Shown here: in pieces, positions 16,001 to 25,021 of the stretch
How positions within the stretch are numbered: position 1 is the stretch's first letter
Layout of the letters: every line of letters starts with the position of its first letter
Assembly: GCF_964340395.1 (NCBI RefSeq)
Contig: NC_135549.1
Location: 20,586,342 to 20,650,341 of the forward strand
Length of the DNA: 64,000 nucleotides
Source: Glandiceps talaboti
Lineage: Eukaryota; Hemichordata; Enteropneusta; Spengelidae
Direction of reading: 5' to 3'
Made by a program: the position numbers and the translations under genes
The notes under the pieces: model-generated
What the model saw: the letters and a program-made list of their open reading frames with translations, nothing else
Database searches by the model: none
What the model was told of the DNA's origin: nothing

Positions 16001-19000
16001 CTTTGATCCAACTACCCTGTTTTTTTATTTCTTTGACCAAACTGGTCTTTGTTTGTTAGTACGGCTTAATGTGTTTCAAAGGTTGTGTATCTATGGAGGT
16101 GTGTATCTATGTCAGCACGTATGTCTGTCTGTCTGTATGGAGTGTTTGTTCACCTTTGTACTCTTGTATTCTGTGCGCTGCCAGCATGACCAGACAAGCT
16201 GTCACACCAGACAAAAAAAAATGAATAACACGCAAGTGTTAGAAGAGCTGTCCATTGAATATAAGTCTCAAACACCGTCAATGCACCCCCCTGTCAAATG
16301 TCCCTCTTTTTAAAAGTCCATAAATCTGTAATGAATAGAATCTATAAAGAATAGATTGAACTTCTTTACAATTCAGTTATCAACTGGAAATGTTGGCTAC
16401 ATTGCAATATTTTATAAGTAGTAGATAAATAAAAGTGACAGGTTTTTTTTATCTGCAGTAAGGTACCACCAATAATGGACAATGGGGCAAGGACTATGTC
16501 TGTACTGGTAGATGTCAGTCCAGTCATTTATCAGACACACATGATCAAGTCTAGTGTGGTTACTAAGTTTGTAGAGACCAGTACTTGTTGAATCAATGCC
16601 TTGACCTGTAACCCTTGCAACTCATACTCCTTGCCACCCATTGTATTCTCTGTAAACTAAGATAGTGTGGATTTTAAAGGGTATTGTCAGATTAGGATGA
16701 AAATATAAAGATGTGAGCAAGTTATCAAAGCACAGCTTTAAATTAGTAGGTATATATGTGAACAAAAAAATAATCCTTTGTTATCATTCATAGCCAAAAT
16801 ATTTTTTTTAAATTGTGTGCTACTGATAACCCAATCAATCTTGTTTAAAGCTCCAACCCATAACATTTGTTAAACATTTTAAAACAAAAAGATAAGAAAT
16901 TCTTTGTTTTCTTGACCTTCATACATGTCTGTTATCTTTCCCCAGTGATGTTTGTCGTCTGTTATCTTTCACCATTGATGTTTGTATGTATATCTCCTGA
17001 AACTATCAGGGGGTACTCTGACCAACGGATATTTTGTTTGGTTTTGAGTTGAAGCAATATTTTTTCAAAAATAAAAACAATTAAAAAGATCGGATCAAAT
17101 CAAATCAAATCAAATCAAATCCTATCCTACCTACCCTATTTTCTGAGCCCATGTTATCGGAAACACACAATTATTATTATTTTTTGTTTGCCTTGTGTGC
17201 TTCTGCTGATCAGATAAGATAGCACTAATTGTACAAGAACATAGCATTCAAACATTGGGGTTTAAAAACTAAGACTAAAGTCATGGTAAAAAAAAACAAA
17301 AAAAAAGAATTATGAAGACTGGTGTCTCTGTTTTAATTGTAGGTTGTTCACACAAAAATATACAGAAGTATTCAGAAAAATTTCAAAAATAAATTATACT
17401 GTTTTTTATATAGTCATGTGGTAGTTTACCTATAACGAAGACTGTGCTTCAATTTTGTGCCCACTTGTATTGATTGCATGTGATGTTTTATTCCTATTGT
17501 AACATACCACTCTCTAAGACAAGGTCTCTCAGACAGTGAGAATTAAGTATTAATATTAAAAAGAATTACATAGAATTAAATGGATAATTTGAAAGAATTG
17601 AAGCTTGTCTTGGTCATGTGTTTTGTACTTTGTGCTATGAATTAGTAACCATATGACACTGGTAATCAAGCCTTTAGGTTTTCTAAGATAGACGCAAACT
17701 AAGTCTTCTGGTCTTCGAAGTGGTAGATTACACAGGTGGATGATAGTAGTTCCTCTGTTGTGTGAATCTAATCACCCTGTGATCAAGAGAGGGTAAACGT
17801 GGAAATCCCAAAACACAACACTGCAAGTTTATAGAACTTGAACTCCCTACTGAGACTATAATTAAACCAATGTCCATTCAATAACTTATCACTGTTGTAT
17901 ATCAACATTTTGTGACAATAGTTTTAGTTTGTGTCTATCTTAGTAAACCCCCGAAAGCTCAATTACCAGAGTAATACCTACCCTACTGCTTGTTTTAGCA
18001 AAGTTTTGGAGACTGAATTGCAAATCAAACGGCCTTGCCACTTCTGTTCATTGTTTGAACTTTAACATTCTAAAACTTGAATGATATTTAAAGTGATTGT
18101 CAACAAAAAAAAGTTAGTCGTACCAGTAGATGCAAATTTGTCTTCCTGTGAGTAACAAGAGAGATGGTTTGTAGTACCAGGAAAGAAACAATGTATGTAA
18201 CTAAAAATAGCTGTGTGTTAAACAATGGATATTTTAAACAATGGCCTATTGTCAATAGCTAATGGCTAAGTAGTATGTACAATGAAGTAATGTTGTGATG
18301 GAAGCTGTTAACAGTTATGTGAGATTATATTAAGAATACAATGTCTAAAACACAGGGAAGACACACAGACATGCAGACACACACACACATACATACATAC
18401 ATACATACATACATACATACATACATACATACATACATACATACACACATACATACATACATACATACATACATACATACATACATACATACATACATAC
18501 ATACATACATACATACATACATACACACACACATACATATATACATACATACATACATACATACATACATACATACATTCATACATACATACAGAGTTGC
18601 ATGTATAGTAACTTGTAATAAAATAACCCATTGCATAAGTAAGGGTTCATTGTTCTAAGGTTCAACATGAAGTGGCATTTCTAGACAATTTACATTTAGT
18701 GATTTACCAGTGAGTCAAGTTGGCTTGTTACTGGATCTGATGTGTTTGTACAGCAAGTTAGTACATGTGCACTTTAAAAGAAATTAAAAAACAAACTCAA
18801 AGACACAAGTAATTAAACACCATGCCCTTGATTTTATGATACATTTTTAAAAGAATTTACAACCATTTGCCTGTTTGGATAAGGCGTAGACCCTCCACTT
18901 CCATCAATGGATAAGGTCACTTTACCGGAGCTATAAACGATAGTATGTAACATTTGGTAACCATTCATTCAGCCTGTTGACAGAATCATTGTTTGTATTG

Positions 19001-19052
19001 TTTATTTTGTAGATGGATTGCTGCAATTCAGAAGGCTACTGTACTTGAGTAA
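2615..19052 (+). CDS. FGD-family RhoGEF (DH-PH-FYVE-PH), 3' part of gene
   Basis: Guanine-nucleotide exchange factor of the FGD/frabin family, which activates Cdc42-type GTPases and links actin to phosphoinositide membranes. Fifteen exons (2615-2774, 4937-5024, 5529-5579, 7229-7287, 8209-8280, 8864-8932, 9248-9328, 9959-10038, 10905-10998, 11384-11524, 12177-12285, 12508-12635, 13161-13343, 14388-14485, 19013-19052) have GT-AG borders and compatible phases; together they give 483 residues and a stop. Counting from the first full codon here: partial DH about 1-143, PH1 about 144-250, FYVE about 262-330, PH2 about 386-480. FYVE hallmarks are all present: WIPD (268-271), RRHHCRACG (289-297), RVC (320-322), and eight zinc cysteines (277, 280, 293, 296, 301, 304, 322, 325). 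The DH start and N-terminal region are missing; I found no exon for them in bases 1-2614. The domain order identifies the family; which paralogue (FGD1-6) is not decidable. Confidence 0.93.
4389..4415. repeat. Poly-G tract, 27 bases
   Basis: An uninterrupted run of 27 G within an FGD intron. Length may be unreliable in assemblies. Confidence 0.97.
4937..5024 (+). CDS. FGD gene exon: DH conserved helix
   Basis: Acceptor atacag, donor gtgaga. It encodes [20 protein letters not shown], the most conserved DH helix, with the PxQRIPxY core. Ends one base into a codon. Confidence 0.95.
5529..5579 (+). CDS. FGD gene exon: DH domain
   Basis: Acceptor caacag, donor gtaagt; phase 1 in and out. The first codon completes Asp of the LLLQDYLKYL segment, which continues directly from the previous exon. 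Confidence 0.9.
7229..7287 (+). CDS. FGD gene exon: end of DH helices
   Basis: Acceptor ttctag, donor gtaagt. Encodes [20 protein letters not shown], which matches the last DH helices of FGD proteins (Ala-Leu-x-x-hydrophobic, then Asn-Glu-x-Ile-Arg). Phase 1 in, 0 out. Confidence 0.9.
8209..8280 (+). CDS. FGD gene exon: DH-PH linker
   Basis: Acceptor tttcag, donor gtatgt; 24 codons, phase 0 both sides. Encodes the helix leading from DH to PH1 ([13 protein letters not shown], then IQPSR). Confidence 0.9.
8598..8815 (+). mobile_element. Half copy of an inverted-repeat transposon
   Basis: Closely similar to 10612-10819: shared segments include GCAAAGATACCC, ATAAAGGCACAA, TCACAAGTAATTGTAG and CCATAGTTTATGA, ending TTTCCTGGAGTG and GTTCCCC. 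The opposite terminal repeat is missing, so this copy is truncated or has decayed at its left side. Confidence 0.7.
8864..8932 (+). CDS. FGD gene exon: PH1 first strands
   Basis: Acceptor ttatag, donor gtgagt; 23 codons, phase 0. Encodes [13 protein letters not shown] followed by PRMFFL, the first two strands of the PH domain next to DH. Confidence 0.9.
9248..9328 (+). CDS. FGD gene exon: PH1
   Basis: Acceptor tttcag, donor gtaaga; 27 codons, phase 0. Encodes [13 protein letters not shown] and [13 protein letters not shown], the central strands of PH1 as in FGD proteins. Confidence 0.92.
9469..9770. repeat. (GTAT)n microsatellite, about 300 bp
   Basis: Tetranucleotide repeat with occasional GCAT and GAAT interruptions, in an FGD intron. 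It creates false frames of alternating Met-Tyr-Val-Cys and His-Thr-Tyr-Ile. Confidence 0.97.
9959..10038 (+). CDS. FGD gene exon: PH1
   Basis: Acceptor atatcag, donor gtaggc; ends two bases into a codon. Encodes the [18 protein letters not shown] segment, the last strands of PH1. Confidence 0.9.
10519..10819 (+). mobile_element. Miniature inverted-repeat element, about 300 bp
   Basis: The left end (GGGAACCCCACTCC, CATAAACTATGGGT) and the reverse complement of the right end (GGGGAACACCACTCC, CATAAACTATGGGT) match over about 50 bp with a few differences. There is no coding capacity. The right half is repeated at 8598-8815, showing a family with more than one copy. I saw no clear target-site duplication. 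Confidence 0.78.
10905..10998 (+). CDS. FGD gene exon: PH1 C-terminal helix
   Basis: Acceptor tgacag, donor gtaaaa. The split codon gives Arg, then [20 protein letters not shown], the terminal PH helix with its conserved Trp. The inverted-repeat transposon at 10519-10819 ends about 85 bases upstream of this exon. Confidence 0.9.
11184..11383 (+). repeat. 58-bp tandem repeat abutting the FYVE exon acceptor
   Basis: Copies begin near 11185, 11244, 11302 and 11360 (partial). Each has an ACTTTT start, GACTTCTGA, a GGTACAAA block and GTAGAAAACATT. The last partial copy runs into the splice acceptor at 11383. Confidence 0.9.
11384..11524 (+). CDS. FGD gene exon: FYVE zinc finger, first half
   Basis: Acceptor caacag, donor gtagct; 47 codons, phase 0. 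Contains WIPD, the first two CxxC zinc ligands and [11 protein letters not shown], the phosphatidylinositol-3-phosphate binding core. A 58-bp tandem repeat runs right up to its acceptor. Confidence 0.96.
11841..11986. mobile_element. 146-bp inverted-repeat element with 7-bp target duplication
   Basis: The left end CTAGTCTAGTTGCTAGA matches the reverse complement of the right end, CTAGTCTTGCTGCTAGA, in 15 of 17 bases. Inner arms share TTCTTCCGATACGATA. The element is flanked by AAGTTCA at 11834-11840 and 11987-11993. It has no open frame and lies in the FGD intron between the two FYVE exons. Confidence 0.8.
12177..12285 (+). CDS. FGD gene exon: FYVE zinc finger, second half
   Basis: Acceptor ggcag, donor gtaaga. 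Begins [13 protein letters not shown] and holds RVCSKCF, completing the eight-cysteine FYVE finger. Ends one base into a codon. Confidence 0.95.
12508..12635 (+). CDS. FGD gene exon: FYVE-PH2 linker
   Basis: Acceptor ttacag, donor gtaaac. Encodes a Thr/Pro/Lys-rich linker ([14 protein letters not shown], then [12 protein letters not shown]), probably flexible. The frame fits both neighbouring exons. Confidence 0.85.
12976..13021. repeat. (TTGA)n microsatellite
   Basis: About eleven TTGA units in the FGD intron before PH2. Confidence 0.97.
13081..13170 (+). repeat. 45-bp tandem duplication including a splice acceptor
   Basis: Two copies (13081-13125 and 13126-13170), nearly identical, each carrying GACAGGTTACAGCACATGA. 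The second copy holds the real acceptor of the exon at 13161; the first holds a decoy acceptor at 13115 followed by the same exon start. Confidence 0.93.
13161..13343 (+). CDS. FGD gene exon: PH2 first half
   Basis: Acceptor tgacag, donor gtatgg; 61 codons, phase 0. Encodes [20 protein letters not shown] and a further strand ending LVKK, the start of the C-terminal PH domain. The acceptor and first bases of this exon are tandemly duplicated 45 bp upstream (see the repeat at 13081-13170). Confidence 0.93.
13754..14108. mobile_element. 355-bp miniature transposon flanked by TTAA
   Basis: The two ends are long inverted repeats of roughly 150 bp: the left has GTGGGCATATGGATGAG, TATTTATTTTGG, TTTTATCATGG and AATGTGAAACAACA; the right reads the same in reverse complement with small differences. 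TTAA lies directly outside both ends (13750-13753 and 14109-14112). TTAA duplications are typical of piggyBac and Kolobok families. There is no coding capacity. Confidence 0.85.
14388..14485 (+). CDS. FGD gene exon: PH2
   Basis: Acceptor ttacag, donor gtaggt. Encodes [18 protein letters not shown] with Glu-Arg at the split codon, leading into the last PH helix. Ends two bases into a codon. Confidence 0.9.
17676..17952. mobile_element. Candidate inverted-repeat element, about 275 bp
   Basis: GGTTTTCTAAGATAGACGCA near the left end faces the reverse complement GGGTTTACTAAGATAGACAC at the right end, about 26 bp of terminal inversion. I found no convincing target-site duplication. Confidence 0.5.
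18373..18593. repeat. (CATA)n microsatellite, about 220 bp
   Basis: Tetranucleotide repeat with a CA-rich start, in the last FGD intron. Source of false repetitive frames on both strands. Confidence 0.97.
19013..19052 (+). CDS. FGD gene terminal exon: PH2 last helix and stop
   Basis: Acceptor tttgtag. After the split Arg codon it reads [12 protein letters not shown] and TAA at 19050-19052. The Trp is the invariant Trp of the PH C-terminal helix, which confirms the join across the 4.5-kb intron. The protein ends right after PH2, as in FGD proteins. Confidence 0.9.
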
Positions 19053-19317
19053 ATCCTCAACTCTCAAATAAAAGGCTTTCCATCAATATTCCACCTGAAA
19101 GGAGGTCTCTGGCTGTGAATAATTGGTTACGGCATGCATGGCAAGCTCCATTGTCAATCGCAAGGACAACCCGAATCATGGAGAAGATGCAGTTATTAAA
19201 ACAAGCAGATTTTTTACCACCGAAAACTACACTTTATTTTTTTCCCCACTATAACCAAGACTGAACAAGTTGACCTAGCTTCAGTTGTCTCCCTCATCAA
19301 ACTAAAATCAATCAGAG

Positions 19318-19351
<34 letters not shown>

Positions 19352-19900
19352 AAGGTCAAGCAGCTACTAAAACCCTCAATAAGATCTCAGTTTACGACGA
19401 ATTTAAGGAGCCATTTTCCGAATGGCTAATCCTCTTTAGAACCCCTAACTCTCTGTCCAATCAGTATGAAAAACATGTGACCTTTGACAAGTCAAAGGTC
19501 AAACAAGGAAGTCTCATTAAGCTCTGAATTGTAAATCCACACTTTTTTATTTCAAATTAAAGGGTAATATTTCATAAATATTTGAAAGGAATATAACCAA
19601 ATAATAATTTTGAAATAGGGAATGATAAATATCTATTTTTCCATCTATGAACATGAATGAACTCAGACGTAATTTCTGGAGTGATCGTTTTAGAATATTA
19701 TTGTAATCATTACACCATAGATTGCAACTGTGTGTGATATACATACAGAATGCAGTATATGACAAATTACACAGCATACATCATGTGACACATCAGGAAA
19801 GAAACAGATCACCGTGATATATTTTCAAAATGCGGTAATTATATAAAAATAGAATTTTTCCACAACAAAATAAATAAAGTAATATTTTACAGAAGTACTT
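19053..19900 (+). other. Probable 3' UTR of the FGD gene
   Basis: No coding signal. AATAAA occurs at 19067-19072, only 15 bases after the stop, and two overlapping copies occur at 19869-19878. The latter are the more likely polyadenylation signal. The segment also holds a GA microsatellite and an 11-bp-arm palindrome at 19478-19501. Confidence 0.5.
19321..19352. repeat. (GA)n microsatellite
   Basis: AG/GA dinucleotide run in the FGD 3' region. Confidence 0.95.
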
Positions 19901-20326
19901 ATACAGTGCCTTGTCTGTGTACAGACAATACCCTTTTTTTTGGTCATTTTCACAGATGCCGATGATCTCTTGTTATTAATAGTTCACCAAATAGTGAGCT
20001 TCAGTGTTTTGAAACTATGGTAAACAGTTCTTGTGTGCCGTATTGATTCTCCTTGTACATTTTATTAGATGCCATTTTGTGTGCAAATGCAACTAAGTGA
20101 CAACTGTGTGTCTACACAGTAACCCAGGTTGTTACCCCCGTGAAATCTCTAGCCTGGAAATCCATGTTGCCTAGCTCTGTATAGTATGGAAAAAAAAGAT
20201 AGGAAATCACTCTAATGGGGTATAGGGTTACAGGCTATTATGTCTAATGTCTTCTTAAAAGTGGTGTGTACTGCAGTAAAGATGTAGGCCAACGTTACTT
20301 TAATTTGTTAATTCGGTATCCAGAAC

Positions 20327-20590
20327 GTGTCTTCTTGTCTACTTCAAACGATTCGACGGACAACACATTGTATAATATATAAGACTGCGATTGATGCTAC
20401 CACACTGATGGGTATCGAAAGAGTAACTAAGCATTATGACGAGGTTAACGGGAATATCAAGTTGACTGACACAGGGGGACGCACTTCTATCCTAATTACC
20501 AATTTTGAGCACTACCCAAAATTTCACGGTATGTTAATAGATGATATCAGTGTTTATGGTTTGAGGAATATTTCGTGTAAAGTGGATTGA
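20327..20590 (+). CDS. Unrecognised open segment, possible exon
   Basis: An open frame preceded by an acceptor-like TATCCAG (to about 20323) and running to TGA at 20588-20590. It reads LMGIERVTKHYDEVNG, TDTGGRTSILITNFEHYP and MLIDDISVYGLRNISC. The IDDISVYG ending loosely recalls beta-sandwich extracellular domains, but I recognise no family. Composition looks more codon-like than the flanks. It may be a terminal exon, a gene fossil or chance. No partner exon in compatible phase was found. Confidence 0.22.
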   Translation: MSSCLLQTIRRTTHCIIYKTAIDATTLMGIERVTKHYDEVNGNIKLTDTGGRTSILITNFEHYPKFHGMLIDDISVYGLRNISCKVD

Positions 20591-21706
20591 TTTTTTGCTG
20601 AAAGTAAGTGTTGACTTTTTGTGAGATTTTGTGAAAGGCGTAATATCAGCAGTTATGTTGAAGAATATTTCAATTTTAAAGTTCGTTTAATATTTACTGG
20701 GGATTTTGTAAAAATTTGTATTTGTTAAATCTTTGAATAATATTTAATTTTGGGTTCAATTGATATATGCAGAAAGCTATTTTGTAATATTTTTTTTTTT
20801 TGGGGGGGGGGGTATTTTTTGTTCAGAGTCAATAGTAATATCAAATATTTGAAGGGAATATTTCTGTTTGTGTTTGCCTCTTTAAAGTGATCAAGTGTTG
20901 TGAAAATACATGTACATGGTTTGGTATGTTATTTTAGTCAATATCAAACACTTGAAAATGGCAAAAAAAAAAAAATATTCCATGCATAACTAGAATATTC
21001 AACATGGAGATCCTTGTCAATTTCTTGATAGCTCTTTCAAATGACCTTTTACCGAAATAAACATTACATGTATACAAGGACTTGGTTGTTTGTTTCCATT
21101 CACTTTTTTACACAGGTTTCCATTCACTTTTTTTACACAGGTTTCAAATTTTATATCTTGACCATGGAATTTTGTTGAGATGATGTATATATAATTCTTA
21201 CATCTTTAGAAATGTCGGAAATATCATCAATTTGGTATTTCTAGCAAACTCATCATATAGGTTTGATTGTATTTTTGAAATTGATAAAGACTTTAATGTT
21301 TTAATGTAAATGAAAATGTTATATACCAATCATGTGTCTAAAGAAATATGACTTATCTAGTGTCAGAGAATAAGTGGACAAATTTGACCAAAAAAACCCT
21401 CAATATTATCATGCAATTAAAAGAAAAAATTAAATCTTTGTGTTATATAAATCATAAATTTTGCATTTTTTAAAAAAAAATATTTCATTTCACAAGTTGT
21501 AACAATTTATCATGTTAGATGAGGACCAAAACTGTCGAGAAACGTCAAAATGAACGTTAACTTTTCGTTCTTATTAGCACAACTAAACTGTTCTGCTATA
21601 GTACCATTGGCGCTATTTTTTGCATCTAGATTATTGTTATAAATTCTGGATATATCCTTTATACAAATGTACAACTGAATAGAAGAATTTTTTTTTATCA
21701 AAATAG

Positions 21707-21928
21707 GTGAATTATGTTTGTAATGTTGCCAATGGTTACGATGATGTAAATTTATGCAAATGTAATTATGAGATTGACGGACACCACTTTATTGATATAA
21801 GCATTTCGTTAATGTTTATTGATCAAAGTGGGACATTACTGTTTATTGATCAAAGTGGGACATTGCTGATGGAGACATTGAAACCCGTTACGAACACAAA
21901 CTGGTTTCTATGTGGGAATATACATTGA
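21707..21928 (+). CDS. Unrecognised open segment with 27-bp internal duplication
   Basis: Follows an acceptor-like pyrimidine run and AAAATAG ending near 21706, then reads VANGYDDVNLCKCNYEIDG and ends at TGA 21926-21928. FIDQSGTLL occurs twice in tandem owing to a 27-bp duplication that keeps the frame. No family recognised; could be an exon fossil. Confidence 0.18.
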   Translation: MNYVCNVANGYDDVNLCKCNYEIDGHHFIDISISLMFIDQSGTLLFIDQSGTLLMETLKPVTNTNWFLCGNIH

Positions 21929-24901
21929 CAGAGAGTACTATGACTGAATACATGAATCACTCATTTTGAATGTTTTTGTATGTTCATTCATAATGGTCGT
22001 CATTGGAGATTATTGTGTGGTCATGTTTTCTTTCCTTCCTTGTTTATGTAACCATTAAATTCAATTGTTTGTTCACGTAGGGGGTAAAGGGTCTTTCAAA
22101 TATTCACTGTGTATCATGATTGTATAGGTCACAAAGAAAGCATGCCAAACACTCCCTTGCTGTGTCAATGTAGATTTCAACAAATCAAGTCTCACTGTAA
22201 TGAGTGTGTATTCCATGTATATCTCTGTTCACATACGCTTTTCATGAAAATTATTCTTGTTTTCGAAAATCAACTATGCAAGATTTCTGTTGAGAGTTCG
22301 TTATGTTAATTTAGTACAACACATTCTGTATATTGATTTAGGAGGTAAAATATTGCATGTCATGTTTGACTTCAGTGTGACAGGTATACTTTTTGATAAA
22401 ATCAGAAAACCAATTGTATTTTCAAGAAGCATTGTATTTTTCATACTCAGTTTTGTAATTGAATTTTGTTTCGTTAATTATTCATGCAACTCAAGGATGA
22501 TCTATTCAGTTTGTTCATTCAAACAACTAATGAATTGTAATCAGACATGCTGAGATCTCTCGTAACTGGACCAAGTCAGCCGACTAATTGGCAGATTGGG
22601 TAATGTCTATCTGTTGTACAATGCTGCTATTCTATTTACAGACGTCTGGTTGAAGTAGTAAACTAGATGGGTTTTGATGAGAAAGACAACAAAAATTGTT
22701 AATTAAGATTGAAATTGGCTATTGATATCTTTAACTTGGACCAAGTCAACACAAGCAATTAGCTGTTTGGTATTAAATGTCTATTTCACATTTAAAATGC
22801 AAAGTAATTACTATACTACAGTAGTGAATTTATCATTGTAAATGTTTTGATACTGCCAAGGATCAAGGTTTGATCTCTTCATGGGATGTGTAGTTTCATT
22901 CGTTGTATTATGTTGTGTAATCTCTTGCTATTTGGAAAATCAGGAAAACAGCCTTTTATGTAATTATACAAATTAGGTCGAAGGAAATTAAAAAAAAATT
23001 ACAGCTTGCTTCTCTGGAACAATTTGAATTGTTTAGGTGAGTCTTTCTGTAGGTAGGTTATCTTAATGTCTGTGGTTCAAAATGACATTTCATATATTAA
23101 AGTATACAAGTAACTCTAGAATTAAGCAATATTTGAGATCTCTTTTTCCCCCGGCAGATTTTTACAGTGTATTTTTACTGATGTATTTCTTAGATTGCTG
23201 TACAGAAGTTTTTTTATGTCATGCTGACCTTATTAATCATTCCTCATAGTTTATTTACATTGAATAAAGGATTAAGATGCATTTATACTGGCATTCCTGT
23301 TGTACTCATTCCATGAATATCTCATCACCACCACCCCACCCCCCACCCCCTCCCCCCCCCACACACACACACACTATGCTGATGAACTAAGTGGTGTATG
23401 GGTCACTAAAAGTCAGATATCAATTAAAAGATTTTGTGACTGTAATGAATTCACAGAACCAATGAAACAGACATGCATGCATTTTTTGTTGTGTAAAAGA
23501 AGCCATGTTTTCAGTATGCGCCTCAAAAAGAAACTGAAGTTTTTTGTTACTTTGTCCAATAAAACTCTATTCGCCAAGTCCAATATGGCCGCCAAATACT
23601 GCGTTAACTCTGGGAAATAAGAGATTGAAGATTTCCTTTAAAACAAGCGGTGAATCCCCAAGTTTCTTATGTATTATTTCAAAAAGGACCAGGAGCAAAG
23701 CTTTCATATTATATGGTTTTGAGATATAAGAAGATCTAAGAACCCTGATTTTCAGGAAAATAAGTTCTGTGGCATAATCTACCTTTTAACGTTGAGTGAG
23801 GTGTGTATATGTACACAATATGAACATAGCTATATTTCCTAGTTTCAACCCGAAAAGATATTAAGATTTAATCCTCCAGCCACGACCAGAGTTTATTAAG
23901 TATTGTAAAATTGTTATGGTGTCTTTAACAATTAAGGGCAACCAAATAGACTCGTTGCTAGGAGACACTTCCGTACACTTTATAAACTGCAAAAGAACTG
24001 TAGATTGTGATTTTGGCAGTGTGCCATTTTAGTCTGAATAATCGCTAAATATTTTTCACTTGCGACAATTCGAAATTGTGAGAGTTTTATGCAGAGGCCT
24101 ACATTCATTGACATTTGGATTTTTCTTCTTTATTAATGAAATAAAATGAAACGAAATAAAATGAAAATAATGAAGTGCATATTTGATTAAATTTTTGATC
24201 GGCCAACTCCGATGAGAATTTCACTTTCCAATTCAAAATATATAGCTTCTTCTGCAATGCACGGGGGACATGACATGGCAAAATCACGAACGAGCGCGTC
24301 GGAGAATTTACATATAACTGTACTATCCTGTAGACACTGTTTAGTTCTAAACCGTCCAGATGAGATATATGTACGTGTATTCAACTTTACCCCACTACAG
24401 TGTGGGTTATAATTTCTCGTATTTTTTTCCAAAGTATACAATTGTCATGTGTGCAATCATTCGGTGACTCAACTTTGTCGACGGTATACGTATGCCATAC
24501 ACAATCATATCGTTTCTGTATTAGTTTGTAAGAAAAATCAAAGATCCTTGCCGATATATTGCTTTTATAGCACATACATACATGAATGGGAAATACTGAC
24601 AAAACATGACGTAATTAAGCGCACTTGAGCTACAGCTCCCGGAAAGATAGTCTTGGAATGGATAGTACAGTTCCCTTGGTTGCAAATTCTCAAAGTTAGC
24701 AGTAATTGTATTTTTGTTCCTTTTTTCATTTGTTTTTTTTTTACTAGTGTGTGTTTGTCTTTCATTTTTGTCTTTGAAAAGAAATTGTGTGCAGTCCATT
24801 TTGGAACGATAAAAAACGCACTAAAACCAAAAATAACGCTGCAATTATTGCAGCTATAAGCTTATCAAAATTGTGCTACATAAATTCTACCATAGACAGT
24901 T

Positions 24902-25021
24902 AGCCCCATCTACACACGGCACTAAAATTCCTACCTGAGGTAGGATTCAGGATAGTTTAAAGCCCGTGTAGACACAAATCTATCCTACCTCAGGTAGGAT
25001 GACCTACGTGTAGATGGGGCT
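24902..25021. mobile_element. 120-bp MITE with 6-bp target-site duplication
   Basis: Perfect 14-bp terminal inverted repeats AGCCCCATCTACAC at both ends, flanked by ACAGTT on each side (24896-24901 and 25022-25027). Inside, two near-palindromes (CCTACCTGAGGTAGG and CCTACCTCAGGTAGG) make the whole element highly foldable. Non-autonomous, with no coding capacity. The superfamily is not certain; a 6-bp duplication would fit few DNA-transposon groups. Confidence 0.87.

Larger units (their letters stand above)
14486..19012 (+). other. Last FGD intron, 4.5 kb
   Basis: No exon-like segment recognised. It holds a DR1 motif at 15591-15603, a TCAAA microsatellite (17093-17120), a candidate inverted-repeat element (17676-17952) and a long ACAT microsatellite (18373-18593). 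Confidence 0.7.

Noticed and set aside
20327-21928. Joining the two orphan segments into one gene
   Set aside because: Every donor I tried (after 20529 or near 20574) led to a stop codon just after the 21707 acceptor.
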